Positions 51,374-60,365 of a stretch of 64,000 nucleotides of DNA are shown here, piece by piece (position 1 is the stretch's first letter; each line of letters begins with the position of its first letter). This DNA is from Actinomycetota bacterium. Lineage in GTDB: Bacteria; Actinomycetota; Acidimicrobiia; IMCC26256; PALSA-610. The stretch spans positions 124,001-188,000 of the forward strand of contig SXHN01000118.1 in the NCBI GenBank assembly GCA_005773635.1. The letters are read 5' to 3'. The translations under genes and the position numbers were made by a program. The notes under the pieces were generated by a model. It searched no databases, had not been told where the DNA came from, and was given only the letters and a program-made list of their open reading frames with translations.

Positions 51374-53211
51374 CTCCTCGTGTTGCGGATCCAGCTGGCG
51401 TAAAGGTCGGCGTAAACACCATTCGCAGTAACGAGTTCATCGTGGTGGCCAGTTTCGACGAGCTCGCCACCGTCGAACACCAACACAAGGTCCGCGGCTT
51501 CGGCTGTCGATAGGCGATGCGCGATCGAAATCGTTGTACGGCCGCGCGACACTCGCAGCAGGGCGTCAGTCAACGCCCGCTCTGTTTCTGGGTCGACTGC
51601 ACTCGTGGCCTCGTCGAGAATGAGCACCCCTGCGTCGGCAAGCTGCGCGCGAGCGAGGGCTACTAGCTGCCGCTCACCTACCGACAAGTTGTCGCCACGT
51701 TCGCCAACTTCGGTATCGAGGCCATCCGGCAAGCGGTTGATCCACCAATCAAGATCGAGGGCAGCAAAAGCAGCAGCGACATCGGCATCATTGGCACCGA
51801 GACGACCCAGCAAGACGTTTTCACGGATCGTCGTGTTGAACAAGAATCCATCTTGCGGAACGAGCCGAATTGCACGATGACGATCCTCTGCAGCCACTGA
51901 CCGCAGATCGATCCCGCCGACCGCGATCGTTCCACTCACTGGGTCGGCCAACCGACACAACAGTTTCGCAAACGTTGTCTTGCCGCTGCCAGTTTCGCCC
52001 ACAATCGCAACCCGCGTGCCCGCGGGGATCGACACGTTGACGTCTCGCAGCACGCGAGCACCCGCTCGATACGCGAACTCCACATGATGCGCGGCGACCG
52101 ACAACGCACCGCTTGGCAGTGGGCGGACGAGTTCAGAGGTTGGCTCAGTTACATCTATCGGCACGTCGAGCACCGCCAGCACTTTGCGCCAACCGGCGAT
52201 CGCCGTCTGCGTCTGGTCGAGAATTTCGCTGAGTTCGGCAACTGGATTCAATAACAACGATGTGAGAAATAGGAACGCAATCATTTCGCCGACGTCTAGG
52301 CCCCAACCCTTGCCGTGAAACGCAGCCGTCGCGGTAACCGCAGCGATAGCGATGGCAGCGAAAAAATCGCCTAGCGGGAACATCATGGCGAAGTACTTTG
52401 CCGCGCGCAGATGCGATCGATACACATTGTCGACTCGACGAGCAATCCGACGACTCGAGCGCCGTTGCAACCCATACGCGCGGATCACAGCCGATCCTGT
52501 TACTACTTCAGATATCTCCGACAACATTTCAGATGTGTCAGTACGCACTTGGTCGTATGCCGCGAGTTGCTTGCGTTGCAGAATACGAAACACCGGTATC
52601 ACGGGCAGGAAGCTCACAACTACGACCAACGCCAACTGCCACGAATACACAAACATCACCGCGATCGTCAGCACAAGCAAAGTGCTATTCAAAATCCACG
52701 ACATCGCACCCCACTGCACGAAGCGTGCAAGTGTCTCGATATCGCTGGTGACCCGTGCGACAAGTATGCCTTTGCGCGAGTCAGTGTGTTCTGCAATCGA
52801 CAGCCGATGGATATGTGAAAACACCCGAACCCGCAGGCCCGCAAGCGAGTTCTCCGCCGCGCGCAGAAACCGCAGATACGTGGCCTTTTGCATAAATGCG
52901 ACACCTACCACCAGCAAAATGCCGACACCTCCCACCGGGTAGACGATCTCGGGCCGAAATCCCTGGGAACCGCGCACACCCTTGTCCAAGATCTGCTGCA
53001 TTAGTACTGGAATCACCAACCGGCCAAACGCTGAAAGAAACGCGAACCCCATGCTGACCCGAATGCCCACTCGGAGTTCTGGCGAGATCGCGAGACCCCG
53101 TCGCAATACCGACATCGCGCCTTCACTCGCGACAGCATCATCGTCGTCGTCAAGGGCAACCCGAGCACTCGCGAGGGCGTGCTCAAGCATCACCAACTCG
53201 TCAGAGGTCAT
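51370..53211 (-). CDS. ABC exporter half-transporter, catalytic ATP-site chain
   Basis: A 613-residue half-transporter with a six-helix membrane domain (about 50-350) and a nucleotide-binding domain. Walker A is GETGSGKTTFAK, the signature is the non-consensus NLSVGERQ, and Walker B is LILDEATSAVDP with the catalytic glutamate; the H-loop is ISIAHRLS. The signature deviates from LSGGQ while Walker B is normal, which is the mirror of its partner gene upstream. Together they form a heterodimeric exporter with one active and one degenerate ATP site. The ATG at 53211 overlaps the end of the partner gene by 11 bases. The substrate could be a drug, lipid or peptide. Confidence 0.92.
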   Translation of the reverse strand: MTSDELVMLEHALASARVALDDDDDAVASEGAMSVLRRGLAISPELRVGIRVSMGFAFLSAFGRLVIPVLMQQILDKGVRGSQGFRPEIVYPVGGVGILLVVGVAFMQKATYLRFLRAAENSLAGLRVRVFSHIHRLSIAEHTDSRKGILVARVTSDIETLARFVQWGAMSWILNSTLLVLTIAVMFVYSWQLALVVVVSFLPVIPVFRILQRKQLAAYDQVRTDTSEMLSEISEVVTGSAVIRAYGLQRRSSRRIARRVDNVYRSHLRAAKYFAMMFPLGDFFAAIAIAAVTATAAFHGKGWGLDVGEMIAFLFLTSLLLNPVAELSEILDQTQTAIAGWRKVLAVLDVPIDVTEPTSELVRPLPSGALSVAAHHVEFAYRAGARVLRDVNVSIPAGTRVAIVGETGSGKTTFAKLLCRLADPVSGTIAVGGIDLRSVAAEDRHRAIRLVPQDGFLFNTTIRENVLLGRLGANDADVAAAFAALDLDWWINRLPDGLDTEVGERGDNLSVGERQLVALARAQLADAGVLILDEATSAVDPETERALTDALLRVSRGRTTISIAHRLSTAEAADLVLVFDGGELVETGHHDELVTANGVYADLYASWIRNTRS

Positions 53212-55021
53212 CGTCAACGACCCCGCTTTCAGCTTCAGCTTCGGCTTCGTAGGCCTGCACCATCGCCGCGTATTCCGGTTCGCTCGCCACCAGATCCGCG
53301 TGCGAACCGGTGGCGGCAATCACTCCATCTCGCAGAAACAGCACGCGATCGGCCAAGGCAATAGTAGAGACCCGGTGCGCGACGATCAGCGCCGTCGTTT
53401 GCAACTCGGCTTTGAGACCATCGAGAATACGCGCCTCCACTGTCGGGTCAACCGCGGAAGTGGCATCGTCAAGCACCAACAGCCGCGGATTTCGAACCAA
53501 TGCCCGAGCCAGGGCTACCCGCTGTCGCTGTCCGCCCGACAACGTCACACCGCGCTCGCCGAGCACCGTGTTATGACCAGCTTCGAGATTCGTAATGAAG
53601 CGATCAGCCTGCGCGAGGTGCACCGCTCGCTCGGCTGCCGCAAGCGGGACCTCGCCGAAGGTCAAGTTCTCTTCAACACTGTCGGCGAAGAGGAACGATT
53701 CTTGAAACACCAATGCGGTTTGTGATCGCAACGAAGCCGGTGCGATCCGTTCGATTGCCACGCCACCGATCGTGATCGATCCACGATCAGCATCCACTAG
53801 CCCGATCAACAGTTCACACAAGGTCGACTTGCCCGCTCCAGTAGCTCCAACGAGTGCCACGATTTCACCGGGTCTAAGGGTGAACGAACAGCCATCGAGC
53901 ACGGGTTCGCCGGCCACAAACTCAAAGTGCAAATTCGAAACTGCAACCGCGAGCGGTACATCAGGTAGCTCTATCGGATCAATAGGGTCTTGCATGACAT
54001 CGGCTGCAAGCACCTCATCAATGCGTCCTAACGCCACCACTGATCGTGGCATCTCTTCGAGCAAGAATCCCACGACTCGCATCGGAAACGACAACAGAGT
54101 AAACAGCGCCATTACCTGCACAAGTTCACCGGTGGTTAACGCCCCGGTAGAAATTCGCCAACCGCCAACCGACAGGATCGCGATAACACCCAGGTTTGGC
54201 AGGGCATCAAGCGTCGGTTCGAATACCGATCGCAGTTTGCCTACATCCATGCGGGCATCACGCAATCGCAATGCTGCCACTTCCAGACGACGCACTTCAT
54301 GAGTTTCCAGGCCAAGTGTCTTAACAACCAAGGCACCGTCGTAGCTTTCGTGGGCAATCGACGAAACATCGCCAATACGTTGCTGGGTCTTCTCGGCCGG
54401 GCCTTCGACCCGTTTCGTGTAGTAGCGATTGAGGCCCGCCATCGCCGGGAACACCAACAGCCCGACAATCGCAAGAACCGGATCGGCAACGATCAGTGCG
54501 ATCACTGAAAATGCGATGAGTAATACAAGCCCCAACGAAAACGGCAACGGGTTGATGACTTCGACTGCAACTTCGACATCGGTGTCGGCGTGCGCGAGGA
54601 GTTCGCCGGTCGGTTTGGATCGGTGAAACGACAACGGCGTATTGATGTAGTGATCCGTTATCTGGGTTCGCAACGTCACCTGCATACGTCGCGACGTGAC
54701 GGCAGCGTAATAACGGCGAGTGATTACACCCGCACTGCGCAGCGCAGCAACAATCACGACCGCGGCCACAGTGCCCCACACCGTCGCCGGATCGACATCG
54801 CCATCGGTCAAGGCGGGTTCGAAAACCGTGTCGGTGATGCGTCCAAGCACCACCGCGCCACCGACCGCCATAGACGCATAAATAGTCGAACCAGTAACCG
54901 CTATGGCAAAGGGCTTCGGGTGCGTTTTGATATAACGCCACAACACCGCCACCCCAGTGCGAAACGAGCCGGTTTCAGTAGCGACCGCTACGGGGTCTGT
55001 GGGTGTGCCAGTCATGAGCAT
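53201..55021 (-). CDS. ABC exporter half-transporter, degenerate ATP-site chain
   Basis: A 606-residue half-transporter with a six-helix membrane domain (about 25-330) and an ATPase domain. Walker A is GATGAGKSTLCE, the signature is the canonical TLSGGQRQRVALARA, but Walker B is LVLDDATSAVDP, with aspartate for the catalytic glutamate. The H-loop is IVAHRVS. A glutamate/alanine-rich tail (YEAEAEAESGVV) follows. It is the first gene of the exporter pair and ends within the start of the second. Tandem ATGs at 55021 and 55015 are possible starts. The divergent aminotransferase begins 58 bases away. Confidence 0.92.
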   Translation of the reverse strand: MLMTGTPTDPVAVATETGSFRTGVAVLWRYIKTHPKPFAIAVTGSTIYASMAVGGAVVLGRITDTVFEPALTDGDVDPATVWGTVAAVVIVAALRSAGVITRRYYAAVTSRRMQVTLRTQITDHYINTPLSFHRSKPTGELLAHADTDVEVAVEVINPLPFSLGLVLLIAFSVIALIVADPVLAIVGLLVFPAMAGLNRYYTKRVEGPAEKTQQRIGDVSSIAHESYDGALVVKTLGLETHEVRRLEVAALRLRDARMDVGKLRSVFEPTLDALPNLGVIAILSVGGWRISTGALTTGELVQVMALFTLLSFPMRVVGFLLEEMPRSVVALGRIDEVLAADVMQDPIDPIELPDVPLAVAVSNLHFEFVAGEPVLDGCSFTLRPGEIVALVGATGAGKSTLCELLIGLVDADRGSITIGGVAIERIAPASLRSQTALVFQESFLFADSVEENLTFGEVPLAAAERAVHLAQADRFITNLEAGHNTVLGERGVTLSGGQRQRVALARALVRNPRLLVLDDATSAVDPTVEARILDGLKAELQTTALIVAHRVSTIALADRVLFLRDGVIAATGSHADLVASEPEYAAMVQAYEAEAEAESGVVDDDL

Positions 55022-55079
55022 CCGAGACTACTGATCCACTTCGCAGTGGCCCTGAGCGGTTTCCGATACCCTCACCGAG

Positions 55080-56249
55080 ATGCTGCGCGTCAGTTCGATC
55101 CAATCCGAAGTCCACGATCCACCGGTGGCCATCGCCAAGAATTGGATCGCCGGTCGCAGCTTCGATGCATCCCCTCCACTGATTGATGTTTCCCAAGCAG
55201 TTCCGGGCATCGCACCCGCGGCCGCGCTGCGCGCCCATATCGCCGAAGTCGCGCAAGGCAATGACGCATCTCGATATTCACCCGCGCTTGGTCTCACCGC
55301 AACACGCGAAGCGATCGCCAGATCGTTTACCGATCAGAACCTCTCGCCCGACAACGTCATGGTGACTGCCGGATGCAACCAGGCATTCTGCTTGGCAATC
55401 GGATCGCTGTGCGATGCCGGCGACGAAGTGATCGTGCCAACGCCGTGGTATTTCAATCACGAAATGTGGTTGAAGGCTTGCGGGGTGCAGGCGGTGCCGT
55501 TGCCAGTACGCGCCGACGAAGCGATGTTGCCCAACCTCGCGGCGTGCAAGGCGCTGGTCACCGCCCACACACGCGCGATCGTGCTCGTCACACCCAATAA
55601 CCCATGTGGCGTCGAATACCCCGCCTCGCTCATCCACGCATTTTTTGAATTCGCGCAGAGCATTGGTGTCGCGCTGATTCTCGACGAAACGTACAAAGAC
55701 TTTCGAGCTTCAACCGAGCGTGCGCACGCTCTGTTCGATGATCCCAGCTGGCCCGACACGCTGCTGCATTTGTTCAGCTTTTCCAAGGTTTTCAGCTTGG
55801 CTGGATATCGAGTCGGTTCACTCACCGCGGCGCCACACGTGTTGCGTGAGGCCGTGAAACTCGCCGATTGCCAGACCATCTCGGCGCCCACCTTGTCGCA
55901 GCACGCGGTCGCGTTCGCGCTGGCGAATCTCGACGACTGGGTTGCCGAGCGTCGCTTGGAAATGCTCGCTCGAGTGAACGCATTTCGCTCGGCAATGGTG
56001 GCCGCACCGCAATTCGAGGTGGTTTCGAGCGGCGCGTACTTTGCCTACGTGCGCCACCCGTTTGTTAGTGAGCCAGCAGCAACCGTCGCGAAACGTCTCG
56101 CTGACGACTTCAACGTATTGTGCATACCGGGAAGCAGTTTTGGCCCCGAACAGGACCGTTTTTTACGTTTAGCGTTCGGCAATATCAGCGACGCCGCGAT
56201 GGACGAACTCGCCCATCGCCTAGCGATCGCCGCCTCGAAGCATCACTAG
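55080..56249 (+). CDS. Class I/II aminotransferase
   Basis: A 389-residue fold-type I PLP enzyme. SRYSPALGLTATREAIA, then VTAGCNQAFCLAIGSL (cofactor phosphate pocket), VLVTPNNPCGVEYP, LDETYKDF (cofactor-binding aspartate and tyrosine), and the Schiff-base lysine in FSFSKVFSLAGYRVGSL are all present. The C-terminal arginine region FLRLAFGNI binds the substrate carboxylate. It should transaminate an amino acid with a keto acid. The specificity (aspartate, aromatic or other) is not clear. The ATG at 55080 is divergent from the ABC exporter operon, and the stop converges on the ceramidase-like gene. Confidence 0.88.
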   Translation: MLRVSSIQSEVHDPPVAIAKNWIAGRSFDASPPLIDVSQAVPGIAPAAALRAHIAEVAQGNDASRYSPALGLTATREAIARSFTDQNLSPDNVMVTAGCNQAFCLAIGSLCDAGDEVIVPTPWYFNHEMWLKACGVQAVPLPVRADEAMLPNLAACKALVTAHTRAIVLVTPNNPCGVEYPASLIHAFFEFAQSIGVALILDETYKDFRASTERAHALFDDPSWPDTLLHLFSFSKVFSLAGYRVGSLTAAPHVLREAVKLADCQTISAPTLSQHAVAFALANLDDWVAERRLEMLARVNAFRSAMVAAPQFEVVSSGAYFAYVRHPFVSEPAATVAKRLADDFNVLCIPGSSFGPEQDRFLRLAFGNISDAAMDELAHRLAIAASKHH

Positions 56250-56273
56250 CCGGCGCGTAGCGCACAGCCGCGC

Positions 56274-57398
56274 TTACGACACCAAATGTGATTGCACGAC
56301 GTCCGTCAACGGTGGTCCGTAGCTCAACGATTCTTCGTAGCCTGCTGCATCGAAGGGATCCGGTAGGTAGCCCAGCCAATGTGGGCAAAACCCGGCGAGC
56401 ATCAACGGCATCGTCGTCGTTCGAAATGCCGCCTGGCCGAGCTTCGAGAACGCTTCCCCTGGAATCGTCAGTAGCCGCATTCCGCCAACCCGCCATTCGA
56501 CAAGCTCGGCCTGCACTCGAGCGGAACGCGTGATTGCACTCATTGCGCTGCCATCGGCGGTGACCGTCGTAATTCCGCTGCGATGCACTCTGGTCTCGCC
56601 AGTCACCGGATCCGCTGCCGCGAGCATTTCACCTACGAGTTCCGAAAATCCCGCACCGACCGCCGCTACTGCCGCGAACGCGGTCTCATGATTTGGGCCC
56701 TGCTCGCCCAACACCGGGTTGACATCTCCTTGTGCGCCCTGAAGAAACACCGTCATCCCGCCGAAGTCGCGTTCGACGTCCCGCCGCAATTCGCCGACGT
56801 AATCGCTCGACACATGCAAATTGCTTGGTCCGGTCACCGTTGGATGGACGCCAGCGTTCACGACGGTCCCGATCCGCGTTCCCGACTCTGCGTCGGCCAC
56901 ATCGAGCACTGCAATCATCGGTCGTTCGATATTGCCTCGACGGTTGTACGCCAATGTCGGCGGCACTTCTCTGTGCGCATACGTCAACGTGGCTGACCGT
57001 ACCCGTCGTCGAGCCTCGACCGCTGTGCTCGTACACGCGTCCACTAACGCCGGTCGCCATTCATGCGGAACAACCCAACCGAGAGCGTCGGTTCCTGTGA
57101 TGGTGCTCGGCGCCGCATGCGTGTGCACAGTCGACGTAAGAACCGCGGCTCGATCGGCAATTCCCAATTCGCCAGCCACGGCATCACGGATTGCATCGGC
57201 CCAGTCTCGACTCATCGCCATGAGATCGAGCGATAGGAGCACCAATACGGCGTCGCCTTCCACGGCAACCATGACGCGAACTTCAAGATCATCGTGTACG
57301 TGGTGGGCGAGTCCCGTACGGGCCCCATATCCGGAAAGTGCAACCGGTAATGGTGGCGTAATTACTGCTTTGGCGAAACCGATCTGCACCATGATCAC
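56274..57398 (-). CDS. Neutral/alkaline ceramidase N-terminal-domain-like protein
   Basis: A 374-residue protein matching the catalytic N-terminal domain of neutral ceramidases: FAKAVITPPLPVALSGYGAR, STVHTHAAPST (zinc-ligand histidines), NAGVHPTVTG, and FLQGAQGDVNPVLG with the catalytic-serine-like region. It is much shorter than true neutral ceramidases (about 650 or more residues), lacks their C-terminal immunoglobulin-like domain and has no signal peptide, so it is a cytosolic amidase-like relative of unknown substrate. The GTG start 57398 overlaps the transporter stop by 4 bases (GTGA); an ATG at 57392 is an alternative. Confidence 0.8.
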   Translation of the reverse strand: MIMVQIGFAKAVITPPLPVALSGYGARTGLAHHVHDDLEVRVMVAVEGDAVLVLLSLDLMAMSRDWADAIRDAVAGELGIADRAAVLTSTVHTHAAPSTITGTDALGWVVPHEWRPALVDACTSTAVEARRRVRSATLTYAHREVPPTLAYNRRGNIERPMIAVLDVADAESGTRIGTVVNAGVHPTVTGPSNLHVSSDYVGELRRDVERDFGGMTVFLQGAQGDVNPVLGEQGPNHETAFAAVAAVGAGFSELVGEMLAAADPVTGETRVHRSGITTVTADGSAMSAITRSARVQAELVEWRVGGMRLLTIPGEAFSKLGQAAFRTTTMPLMLAGFCPHWLGYLPDPFDAAGYEESLSYGPPLTDVVQSHLVS

Positions 57399-58294
57399 GA
57401 GCCTACGTCAGCAATCGCCGCAGCCCGGTCGCCCACACCGCTGATAACAAGCGCAACCACAACAGCACAAATGCCAATGATTTCAAGACCTTTCAAACGC
57501 TGCGACAACATTACAGCGCCCACAACTGCTGCGGTCGTGGGCAACAGCGCGAGCATGAGCGCAAAACTTCGCAAGGGCACCCGACGCATCACTACCTGAT
57601 CAAGTCCGTACGGCACGATTGTCGAAAAAATTCCGATCGCGATGCACAACAGCAACCAGCGCGGTTCGCCAAAGGCAGGTCCGCTGCGCCAAGCACCAAT
57701 TGGGGTGGTGAATAGCGCACCCAAACCAAGACCAACCGCAAGCCCGTCTACGCCTGCCGTGCGATTCGAAACGCGCTCACCCAACACGATGTAACCGGCC
57801 CACAAAGCCGCAGCAGCCAATGCAAACGCGATACCCATGGCATGGTCCGACCACTGAGCGCCAGATACCAACATCACGCCCACGGCCGCGAGCCCGAGCG
57901 ACAGCCAGCTCGATACGGAACGAGACGCCAAACCCGCGACCGCGATAGGCCCAATAAATTCAATCGCCACGGTGGTACCTAGTGGAAGCCGTTCCGTCGC
58001 CAAATAGAAGCTCATGTTCATCAGTGCAGTCGCCACGCCAAAGCCCGCAGCGGCGACAACAAGTGACCGAGTCCAGTGTCGTTTCCAGGGTCGCACAACA
58101 ATGAGCAACACCAACGACGCCCCGCACACTCGCAGCCACGCAACCGACTCGGGCGCTACATGGTCGAATAAATCGACTGCCCAAGCCGCGCCAACGTACT
58201 GCGCCGTGGCTCCCAAAATGAAAAGCAGCGGTGCGACTGCGAAGATCGACGCCGACCGGCGCGGGTCTACAACCGAGAGGTCTGATCGAGACAC
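57395..58294 (-). CDS. EamA/DMT-family transporter, RhtA-like
   Basis: A 299-residue membrane protein with ten predicted transmembrane segments and two EamA repeats. The segment MNMSFYLATERLPLGTTVAI, with EFIGPIAVA after it, is typical of the RhtA-type amino acid/metabolite exporter group, and the second repeat shows LWAGYIVLGERVS. It would move a small metabolite, perhaps an amino acid, across the cytoplasmic membrane. Its stop overlaps the start of the ceramidase-like gene, so the two are co-expressed. A 22-base gap separates it from the acyltransferase gene upstream, so all three may form one operon. Confidence 0.88.
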   Translation of the reverse strand: MSRSDLSVVDPRRSASIFAVAPLLFILGATAQYVGAAWAVDLFDHVAPESVAWLRVCGASLVLLIVVRPWKRHWTRSLVVAAAGFGVATALMNMSFYLATERLPLGTTVAIEFIGPIAVAGLASRSVSSWLSLGLAAVGVMLVSGAQWSDHAMGIAFALAAAALWAGYIVLGERVSNRTAGVDGLAVGLGLGALFTTPIGAWRSGPAFGEPRWLLLCIAIGIFSTIVPYGLDQVVMRRVPLRSFALMLALLPTTAAVVGAVMLSQRLKGLEIIGICAVVVALVISGVGDRAAAIADVGS

Positions 58295-58316
58295 AGTTCT
58301 CCGAGATGCTGCAACC

Positions 58317-60287
58317 TCATAGCAAATCTTGATCGAGGACGAAATCGTGGATCAGGTTGACATAGAACTCGCCACCGATTTTCGTGAGATGGTACGAGTC
58401 TCTCGCAAAATAGTCGGGCGGTTTCGCGGATGCGTGGAAGTACCAGTCGAGCACCTTCACATTCCTAAACTGCTTCGCACCTTCGATAATACGCACATTA
58501 TTCGGGCCTTCCCAACTGCGCGGCACTTTGACCGTCATCATCACAACGTGGCGTTTCGTACCTGTGATGTCGACCACCTGCTGCACAAAATTCTCTGCGA
58601 TAAATCCGTTGTCACCGCAATGCACGATAACGATGGGGCCGAGCTGCTGCGCGTCGCGCAAGGCGCGAAGAACGTCCAGACAAATTTGACCCTGCCGTCC
58701 AACCTCCGCGTTCACGTTTGCCGGACCACCGGCATCAGTGAGCTTCTTGGTCAGTGTGTTTTGCGCTCCCAACATGACCGAGTCGCCCACCGCTGTGAAT
58801 ACCCACCCGTTGCTTTCGACCACCGGCGGATTGGTACGAGGCGTTTCCCCGGGCTTGACCTTGCCCGGCTTAGTCGTGGTAGTCGGCCTCGCTCGAAAGG
58901 CAGGGGGTTTCGCACACTTCGGGTCCAAGATGATGTCATCGCCCTGGCACGCGATCGCCTTGGCCTCCTTCGGAGGTTCCGATGCATAGGCAGCCACCGA
59001 TAGTGATCCGACCACCAATACGATGGTTGCACCAACCACCTGCCAGAGCAACACAAGTTGTTCGTGTTGCTTCCCCTCGGTGGTTCCCAGATGCCGCCAT
59101 AGCCGAAGCAACGCTCCCGACCGGACGGGTTGTTCCACAAGCCGATACGAAGTTTCGGCAACCAAGCCCACGAGTACGACACGTACAACCAGCAACGTCG
59201 GTCCAGAGAAATGCACATCGAGACCGGGCCGAGTGAACTCAAATACCGCTATACCCCAAAGATAAATCCCGTAGCTGCGAGTACCAATCACTCGAAGTGG
59301 ACGAATTCCTAACAACCGCCCGACATGCGAAACTGGATGCACCGTTGCTGCAATCAGCACCACAGTGCAGATGTCTACGAGCGCGAATCCCCACCAGTAC
59401 AGCCACGTACTTTGGAACTCGGCAACAAAGACGAGCGTCAGCAGGACGACGCCTGCGCCGACGGCTGCTCCGTCGAGCAATCGAGCCGCATTGCGACCGG
59501 TCTTGCCCCGCAATTTTCGCGGCACCCAGAAATACGCGAGGAAGGCGCCGATGAGTAACCCTGCAGCGCGAGTATCCGTTGCCAAATACATGCGGTTGAA
59601 CCAGTTGCCCAGTTCTACGACTTCCGCGTTCACCAAGACTTTGCGTTCGAACGTCGGCCGCGCCGAAACCAGATACGCCATCCACATCCACGAAGCAATC
59701 GCGCCGCCCAGAATCACCCACTTAAAACGATTCCGAAAAAAGAACATTCCGGCCGCGAACAACATCGGCCACAACAAATAGAACTGTTCTTCAACCGCCA
59801 ACGACCACAGGTGCCCGAGCGGCCTTCGCTGCTCGCTTTCGGCGTACAGCACGCCCGAACTGATTTGTTGCCAATTCGAGATGTAAAACGCTCCCGAAAA
59901 CAAGGCACCGCGCAACCGCCCAAGGTCTTCGCGGTACATCACCGCGACCAACAGGCCAACCGACAACAGCATCGCGTACAGCGCCGGGAACAGGCGTCGT
60001 ATCCGTCGCATCCAGAAACTCCGCATACTGATGTTGCCATGTTTGCGACGTTCATCAAGCAACAGCGCGGTGATCAAATAGCCACTAATGACGAAGAAGA
60101 CTTCAACGCCCAAGAATCCGCCTGCAAGCAACGAACGATCTGGGCGGTAGTGGTACGCCAGAACCAGCAGCACCGATAGAGCCCGCAATCCGTCGAGTCC
60201 GGGTAAATATCCCAACGACCCCGCGCCGCGGACGGCGACTACTGGCGGCGCGGTCTCACCTTCATCTGCGTAATCCGAGCGCGCCAC
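58317..60287 (-). CDS. OafA/YrhL-type acyltransferase with C-terminal SGNH domain
   Basis: A 656-residue membrane protein. The acyltransferase-3 domain has about ten transmembrane helices, with GYLPGLDGLRALSVLLVLAY and the active-site histidine H46, GGFLGVEVFFVISGYLIT, and LGHLWSLAVEEQFYLLWP. After a threonine/proline/lysine-rich linker (about 450-490), an extracytoplasmic SGNH-hydrolase-like domain follows: AVGDSVMLG (Ser), IVHCGDNGF (Gly/Asn) and DSYHLTKIGG (Asp/His). Such fusions O-acylate cell-surface glycans, often peptidoglycan or polysaccharide. The start is ATG 60287, with the region around 60290-60365 otherwise empty of genes. Confidence 0.9.
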   Translation of the reverse strand: MARSDYADEGETAPPVVAVRGAGSLGYLPGLDGLRALSVLLVLAYHYRPDRSLLAGGFLGVEVFFVISGYLITALLLDERRKHGNISMRSFWMRRIRRLFPALYAMLLSVGLLVAVMYREDLGRLRGALFSGAFYISNWQQISSGVLYAESEQRRPLGHLWSLAVEEQFYLLWPMLFAAGMFFFRNRFKWVILGGAIASWMWMAYLVSARPTFERKVLVNAEVVELGNWFNRMYLATDTRAAGLLIGAFLAYFWVPRKLRGKTGRNAARLLDGAAVGAGVVLLTLVFVAEFQSTWLYWWGFALVDICTVVLIAATVHPVSHVGRLLGIRPLRVIGTRSYGIYLWGIAVFEFTRPGLDVHFSGPTLLVVRVVLVGLVAETSYRLVEQPVRSGALLRLWRHLGTTEGKQHEQLVLLWQVVGATIVLVVGSLSVAAYASEPPKEAKAIACQGDDIILDPKCAKPPAFRARPTTTTKPGKVKPGETPRTNPPVVESNGWVFTAVGDSVMLGAQNTLTKKLTDAGGPANVNAEVGRQGQICLDVLRALRDAQQLGPIVIVHCGDNGFIAENFVQQVVDITGTKRHVVMMTVKVPRSWEGPNNVRIIEGAKQFRNVKVLDWYFHASAKPPDYFARDSYHLTKIGGEFYVNLIHDFVLDQDLL

Positions 60288-60365
60288 GGCACCTATTCTC
60301 GCCCATGCAACCCGCGAAACTCGGGCACCTCCGAAAAATGTTTCCAGGCCGAGAATGCGGATCCG

